Shown here in pieces: positions 7,068 through 10,202 of a stretch of DNA of 10,202 nt. The position numbers and the translations under genes were made by a program. Origin of the DNA: Thermoplasmata archaeon (GTDB taxonomy: Archaea; Thermoplasmatota; Thermoplasmata; Thermoplasmatales; Thermoplasmataceae); the NCBI GenBank assembly GCA_021826785.1, contig JAKAYN010000012.1, forward strand, positions 1 to 10,202. The letters run 5' to 3'. The number at the start of each line of letters is the position of its first letter. Position 1 is the first letter of the stretch. The notes under the pieces were generated by a model, which had not been told where the DNA came from, searched no databases, and saw nothing but the letters and a program-made list of their open reading frames with translations.

Positions 7068-8220
7068 TTTTCTCACCCTTTAATATAAAAACTGGATTAA
7101 CCGGCTCAAATCTGTAACTATCAATTATTTTAGATGATCTATAGACCATAACCTCATCAAATGAAAGATTTGAAAATAGTCTTTCCATAGTATTTACTGC
7201 AATGCCAACGTTTTTAACAGTTGCTATGTTTAAAACAAGCCTTCCATTGGATTTTAATCTATTATAAACATAATTTATCATATTATCAAGCAGGCCCGAG
7301 CTACCGCCTATGAAAACCGCATCAGGATCAGGTAAATCATCAAGGCAGTATGGTGCCTCCCCATGCACAATATTTATATCAGAATGGAATTTTCTGCAGT
7401 TGATATAAATATTGTTTAATGCATCGATATTTTTTTCAATTGCATATATTTTGGATAACGGAGCCATCTTTGACGCACTTATTGATATAAAGCCTGAACC
7501 GGCACCTATGTCCCAGAAAATTTCATTATCCCTCAATTTTATTAATCTTAATGATATATCACGGATCTCTGACTTTGTTATGTTTGAATTTATTTTATAA
7601 AGATCATTATCATCAGGGTATATATAATTTTCACTTAATGATTTTAAATACACTATGTTTGGTTCCTTAAAATTCATCTTTAATGCATCCTCTGGTTTAA
7701 TTTTATAAACCTTTTCATCATCATAGCACAGGTTCTCAAAGATGTACATGTCATAGTTTAAATTAAAGTCAATAAGGTATTTTGCTATCCTTGCAGGATT
7801 ATTTTTGCTATCTGTCATTATAATTATCTTTTTATTTTTCTCTATCCTCTGGGCTAATCCCTTTATGTCCCTGCCATGAAGTGATATAAATAAAGCATCA
7901 TGATAATCCTCATTTATTCTTGACATTGCAATGGCAACTGAACTTGTTTCTGTGATTACATTTATTTTATACCTTGATGCAAGTGATGATCCTATTCCAA
8001 AAAATAATGGGTCTCCTGTTGCTATAATGCATATATCCCTGTTTATATTTTTATCTATGAAATCAATGGTGCTCCTTAGATCCTTTATATAAAAATCAAT
8101 TTTTCTTCCTATGAGATTTGCATTTCTTTCACCTGACATTATTATTTCTGAATTATTTATTATATCCATGGCCCTTTTATCGATTTCCCTGCACGGTGTT
8201 ACACCTATGACATTTATCAA
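7060..8220 (-). CDS. cbiET: CbiET fusion: precorrin-6B C5,15-methyltransferase / C12-decarboxylase
   Basis: This 386-residue enzyme joins CbiE, which methylates C5, with CbiT, which methylates C15 and removes the C12 acetate carboxyl. The CbiE part (about 1-200) shows VIGVTP (4-9), MSGERN (28-33), ATGDPLFFGIGS (67-78) and ISLHGRD (112-118). The CbiT part (about 210-386) is a class I methyltransferase: NITKSEIR (213-220), the SAM loop WDIGAGSGFISI (236-247), acidic residue E262 at the end of strand 2, GEAP (287-290) and FIGGSSG (303-309). In bacteria the same fusion is often called CobL; in many other genomes the two are separate. The start is TTG at 8220, forming a TTGA overlap with the stop of the gene before, and GGTGAT lies five bases upstream. 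Confidence 0.93.
   Translation of the reverse strand: MINVIGVTPCREIDKRAMDIINNSEIIMSGERNANLIGRKIDFYIKDLRSTIDFIDKNINRDICIIATGDPLFFGIGSSLASRYKINVITETSSVAIAMSRINEDYHDALFISLHGRDIKGLAQRIEKNKKIIIMTDSKNNPARIAKYLIDFNLNYDMYIFENLCYDDEKVYKIKPEDALKMNFKEPNIVYLKSLSENYIYPDDNDLYKINSNITKSEIRDISLRLIKLRDNEIFWDIGAGSGFISISASKMAPLSKIYAIEKNIDALNNIYINCRKFHSDINIVHGEAPYCLDDLPDPDAVFIGGSSGLLDNMINYVYNRLKSNGRLVLNIATVKNVGIAVNTMERLFSNLSFDEVMVYRSSKIIDSYRFEPVNPVFILKGEKNA
7073..7078 (-). promoter_or_regulatory. Shine-Dalgarno site for cbiL
   Basis: GGGTGA, inside the last codons of cbiET, lies five bases before ATG 7067. It overlaps the alternative GTG (7074-7076), which therefore has no site of its own, and so favours the ATG. 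Confidence 0.55.
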
Positions 8221-9389
8221 AAGGCATCACCAAGTACTAATTCCTTTGAAACATTTCTTAAATGGGCATATGATTCTCCGGCCGCTAAAATTCTTTTATT
8301 TTTTATTATATCGTAAATTTCATCATAGAATATATATGATTTATCAAGGAAGATTATTCTTTCAGCCTTTTTTATATAATCGATATAATAATCATTTAAT
8401 TCAATCCTTTTTATATCTATAAGCTCTGAAAAATTTTTTTCTGTTCTTGAAAAATTAAATATACCATGTTTTATCAGCAAATTTCTGCCTATATCATCAG
8501 AATCTATGTTGGTAATTCTCCTTATATCTATTTTATTCTCTTTTAAAAGCCTGAAAAAGGATTCCACGTACTCATAACCAACGAAGATGCTATGATGGAA
8601 GCCTTTTAAAAGAGGATAACCTAACCTTATTTTAATCATTCCAGGATAAACGTTATTGTAATCCATGCAGTGTAATATTACTGTATTTTCACTTCTTTTT
8701 CTTTTATAAAGTGGTTTTGCCAGATCACCGATTATTATTATGCCGGGATTGCCAGTGTAATTAAAATTAATATCGTTTAGTGTTCCTGAATAAACATTTG
8801 AGAAATCGTAGGTTCCATTCTCTATTATTGAAATATACGTGTTTTTATCGTATATCGATGATAATTTATTTATTATTTCCTTTAAGTTATGCGTTCCCAT
8901 CATTATTACAAGTGATAATCTTTTTAGGTCAAAATTTTGATTAATATTTTCAACGCTATGGCCTGTTGTTATTATAAATCCGGAATTTACCCCACGGTAT
9001 GTTAATGGTATGTAATCCATTTCCGGCACTGCTATTGATGATGATACACCTGGCATAATAAAAAAATCAATATTATTATCTATTAAAAAAGAGACCTCCT
9101 CACCACCGCGGCCGAATACAAATGGGTCACCTCCCTTTAATCTAACAACGTTTTTGTATATTTTCGAGTATTTTAATATAATTTTATTTATATCATCCTG
9201 TGAGATCTTGTCTTTATATGGTATTTTACCAACATAAACAAAAATGCAGTCTCTTTTTGCAAATCTCAAAATGCTTGGGTTTACAAGGTGATCGTATATT
9301 ATAACATCGGCATTTTCAATAATTCTTATAGATCCAAGAGTGTAAAGATCCTCGTTTCCGGGTCCGGCACCAACAATATACACTGGCAT
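8217..9389 (-). CDS. cobA: CobA uroporphyrinogen-III C-methyltransferase fused to a compact HemD-like domain
   Basis: Residues 1-228 are S-adenosylmethionine:uroporphyrinogen III methyltransferase, which adds methyls at C2 and C7 to give precorrin-2. Seen are IVGAGPGNEDLYTL (5-18), YDHLV (32-36), VRLKGGDPFVFGRGGEE (82-98), PGVSS (113-117), IPLTYRG (127-133, where the family usually has THRG) and TTGHS (141-145). Residues about 235-390 look like a shortened, divergent uroporphyrinogen III synthase: SIFVGYEYVESFFRLL (267-282) and RIIFLDKSYIFYDEI (344-358) resemble the paired 'FTS...V..F' segments of HemD, and each is followed by a short stretch like its glycine or threonine turns. The tail is about 155 residues against about 240 for a usual HemD, so its activity is uncertain. 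The gene heads the operon, with ATG 9389 about 26 nt from a TATA-like box and no Shine-Dalgarno site. Confidence 0.9.
   Translation of the reverse strand: MPVYIVGAGPGNEDLYTLGSIRIIENADVIIYDHLVNPSILRFAKRDCIFVYVGKIPYKDKISQDDINKIILKYSKIYKNVVRLKGGDPFVFGRGGEEVSFLIDNNIDFFIMPGVSSSIAVPEMDYIPLTYRGVNSGFIITTGHSVENINQNFDLKRLSLVIMMGTHNLKEIINKLSSIYDKNTYISIIENGTYDFSNVYSGTLNDINFNYTGNPGIIIIGDLAKPLYKRKRSENTVILHCMDYNNVYPGMIKIRLGYPLLKGFHHSIFVGYEYVESFFRLLKENKIDIRRITNIDSDDIGRNLLIKHGIFNFSRTEKNFSELIDIKRIELNDYYIDYIKKAERIIFLDKSYIFYDEIYDIIKNKRILAAGESYAHLRNVSKELVLGDAF
8226..8231 (-). promoter_or_regulatory. Shine-Dalgarno site for cbiET
   Basis: GGTGAT, in the last codons of the cobA-hemD gene, lies five bases before the TTG start at 8220. 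With the stop and start sharing TTGA, the terminating ribosome can re-start directly. Confidence 0.55.
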
Positions 9390-9410
9390 TTAACGTTCAT
9401 TGCAATATTG

Positions 9411-9419
9411 TATAATAAT
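9411..9419 (-). promoter_or_regulatory. TATA-like box of the corrinoid operon
   Basis: ATTATTATA on the minus strand is centred 26 nt before ATG 9389, as expected for a leaderless transcript. Between box and ATG lie two overlapping 8-bp palindromes, CAATATTG and ATTGCAAT (9398-9410), a possible but unproven operator. The remaining intergenic DNA to 9453 is only AT-rich, with a short T-run that could end the transporter transcript. Confidence 0.45.
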
Positions 9420-9453
9420 TTACTGAAATACATTTATTAAAAATTAAATTTAT

Positions 9454-10202
9454 TTATCTTGCCTTTTTCACTATTAATGTTATTAATCCTGCTATCAAAG
9501 CAAACGCTGCCATTGAATAAACACCAGAAACAAAGGAATGCGTGAATGATTCCAATGCACCAACAATTATTGGACCTGAAACGCCACCGAGATTTCCAAG
9601 GGCATTTATTAAACCTATTGCAGCAGATGCACCTTCCCTGGTTATTGCCTCCTGGGGCATTGTCCAGAAAACAGGCAAAAATGTAAATATGCCTATTGCT
9701 GATATTGTGAATAGTATAAATGATAGCACAGGAATCTTAACGGTTAATGCGCTCAATGCAAGACCGGCAAAGGCTATGAAAAATATGTAAAATGTAAGCA
9801 TTTTTCTGTTTCCTGATTTATCAGAGTATCTTAGTATAAATATTAATGCCAGTGCCGCAACAACATATGGTATATCAGATAAAAAGCTTGACTCTGCCGC
9901 GGAGACGTGCGAGAATGAGCTTATTATCGATGGTAGCCAGATCGTGTAACCGTAAAGGGCCGTAACCCCAAAGAAATATATTAAAACATATAATATAACA
10001 TCCCTATCCTTAAGGGCAGCACTCCATGAAACCTGTGTTGGCTTATTTCTTTCTTCATGTGATATTGCATCATCGAGCTCATTCTTTTCTGAACTTGAAA
10101 GCCATTTTGCACTATCCGGAAAATCTGATAAAACAATATATAGTATTGGTATCGATATTAATGCAAGGATGCCCTCTATTATAAATAAATACCTCCATCC
10201 AG
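9454..10202 (-). CDS. MFS transporter, anion:cation symporter type, N-terminal half outside window
   Basis: The frame is open from the stop at 9454 to the right edge, showing 248 residues of the C-terminal part; the gene does not start at ATG 9801, because the frame continues upstream with clear family motifs. The visible part begins with [14 protein letters not shown] (helix 6), followed by [16 protein letters not shown], the cytoplasmic linker typical of the anion:cation symporter family. Helices 7-12 follow: about [99 protein letters not shown] and [28 protein letters not shown] between helices 8 and 9 is the second copy of the MFS loop motif. The family takes up organic anions such as sugar acids or dicarboxylates with protons; the substrate here is unknown. 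The cobA start lies 64 nt downstream under its own promoter. Confidence 0.9.
   Translation of the reverse strand, partial: GWRYLFIIEGILALISIPILYIVLSDFPDSAKWLSSSEKNELDDAISHEERNKPTQVSWSAALKDRDVILYVLIYFFGVTALYGYTIWLPSIISSFSHVSAAESSFLSDIPYVVAALALIFILRYSDKSGNRKMLTFYIFFIAFAGLALSALTVKIPVLSFILFTISAIGIFTFLPVFWTMPQEAITREGASAAIGLINALGNLGGVSGPIIVGALESFTHSFVSGVYSMAAFALIAGLITLIVKKAR

Noticed and set aside
7068..7076. cbiL start at GTG 7076
   Set aside because: The GTG overlaps the ribosome binding site that serves ATG 7067, and the ATG aligns with the starts of the sister methylases.
8111..8422. Plus-strand open frame opposite the cobA-hemD/cbiET junction
   Set aside because: It is antisense to well-supported enzymes, and its product is low in complexity and aromatic-rich, as expected from reading AT-rich DNA backwards.
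9390..9453. Cobalamin riboswitch ahead of the operon
   Set aside because: Only 64 bp are available, the transcript seems leaderless, and no B12-box-like or multi-stem structure is visible.
9454..9801. A 115-residue protein starting at ATG 9801
   Set aside because: The frame continues upstream to the edge of the window with clear MFS motifs ([10 protein letters not shown], the GWR segment), so ATG 9801 is an internal methionine of a longer, cut-off transporter.
1..10202. CRISPR array, insertion sequence, tRNA or defence system
   Set aside because: I saw no regularly spaced repeats, transposase or integrase motifs, tRNA-like cloverleaf or toxin/nuclease pair; the window is almost wholly filled with housekeeping genes.

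Overview
The window is AT-rich, gene-dense archaeal DNA. It most resembles a thermoacidophilic member of the Thermoplasmatales, close to Picrophilus or Ferroplasma. Four things point there: low GC with heavy use of ATA, AGG and AGA codons; lead genes that follow a TATA-like box by about 25 nt with no leader; GGTGA-type ribosome binding sites only inside an operon; and an alkyltransferase-endonuclease V fusion of the kind described from Ferroplasma acidarmanus. The species call is inference. I see no mobile element, CRISPR array, tRNA or rRNA.

Layout from left to right. (1) 1-198, minus: the 5' part of a small uncharacterised gene that runs off the left edge. (2) 225-3257, minus: a 1010-residue MMPL/RND-type membrane protein whose outside domains are full of N-glycosylation sequons. 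(3) A 64-bp divergent intergenic region with two back-to-back promoters and a 12-bp palindrome. (4) 3322-4218, plus: the alkyltransferase/endonuclease V fusion. (5) 4272-4514, plus: an 80-residue zinc-ribbon protein. It meets tail to tail, 4 bp apart, with (6) 4519-5664, minus: a class V aminotransferase. (7) 5689-9389, minus: a tightly overlapping corrinoid operon read in the order cobA-hemD-like fusion, cbiET fusion, cbiL, cbiF. (8) 9454 to the right edge, minus: the C-terminal half of an MFS transporter of the anion:cation symporter type.

The corrinoid genes belong together. The CobA domain methylates uroporphyrinogen III to precorrin-2; the HemD-like tail probably makes uroporphyrinogen III. 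CbiL, CbiF and CbiET then methylate the ring at C20, C11 and C5/C15, with decarboxylation. The other ring enzymes (CbiH, CbiG, CbiC, CbiD, CbiJ and the chelatase) are not here and must lie elsewhere if the pathway is complete.

The most notable observation is the start of cbiF. The conserved N-terminus, including the GAGPG loop, is open in frame but has no ATG, GTG or TTG. Homology alignment, a nearly perfect Shine-Dalgarno site and the start position in the sister genes all point to an ACG codon at 6453. Starting at the first ATG (6327) would remove 42 conserved residues.
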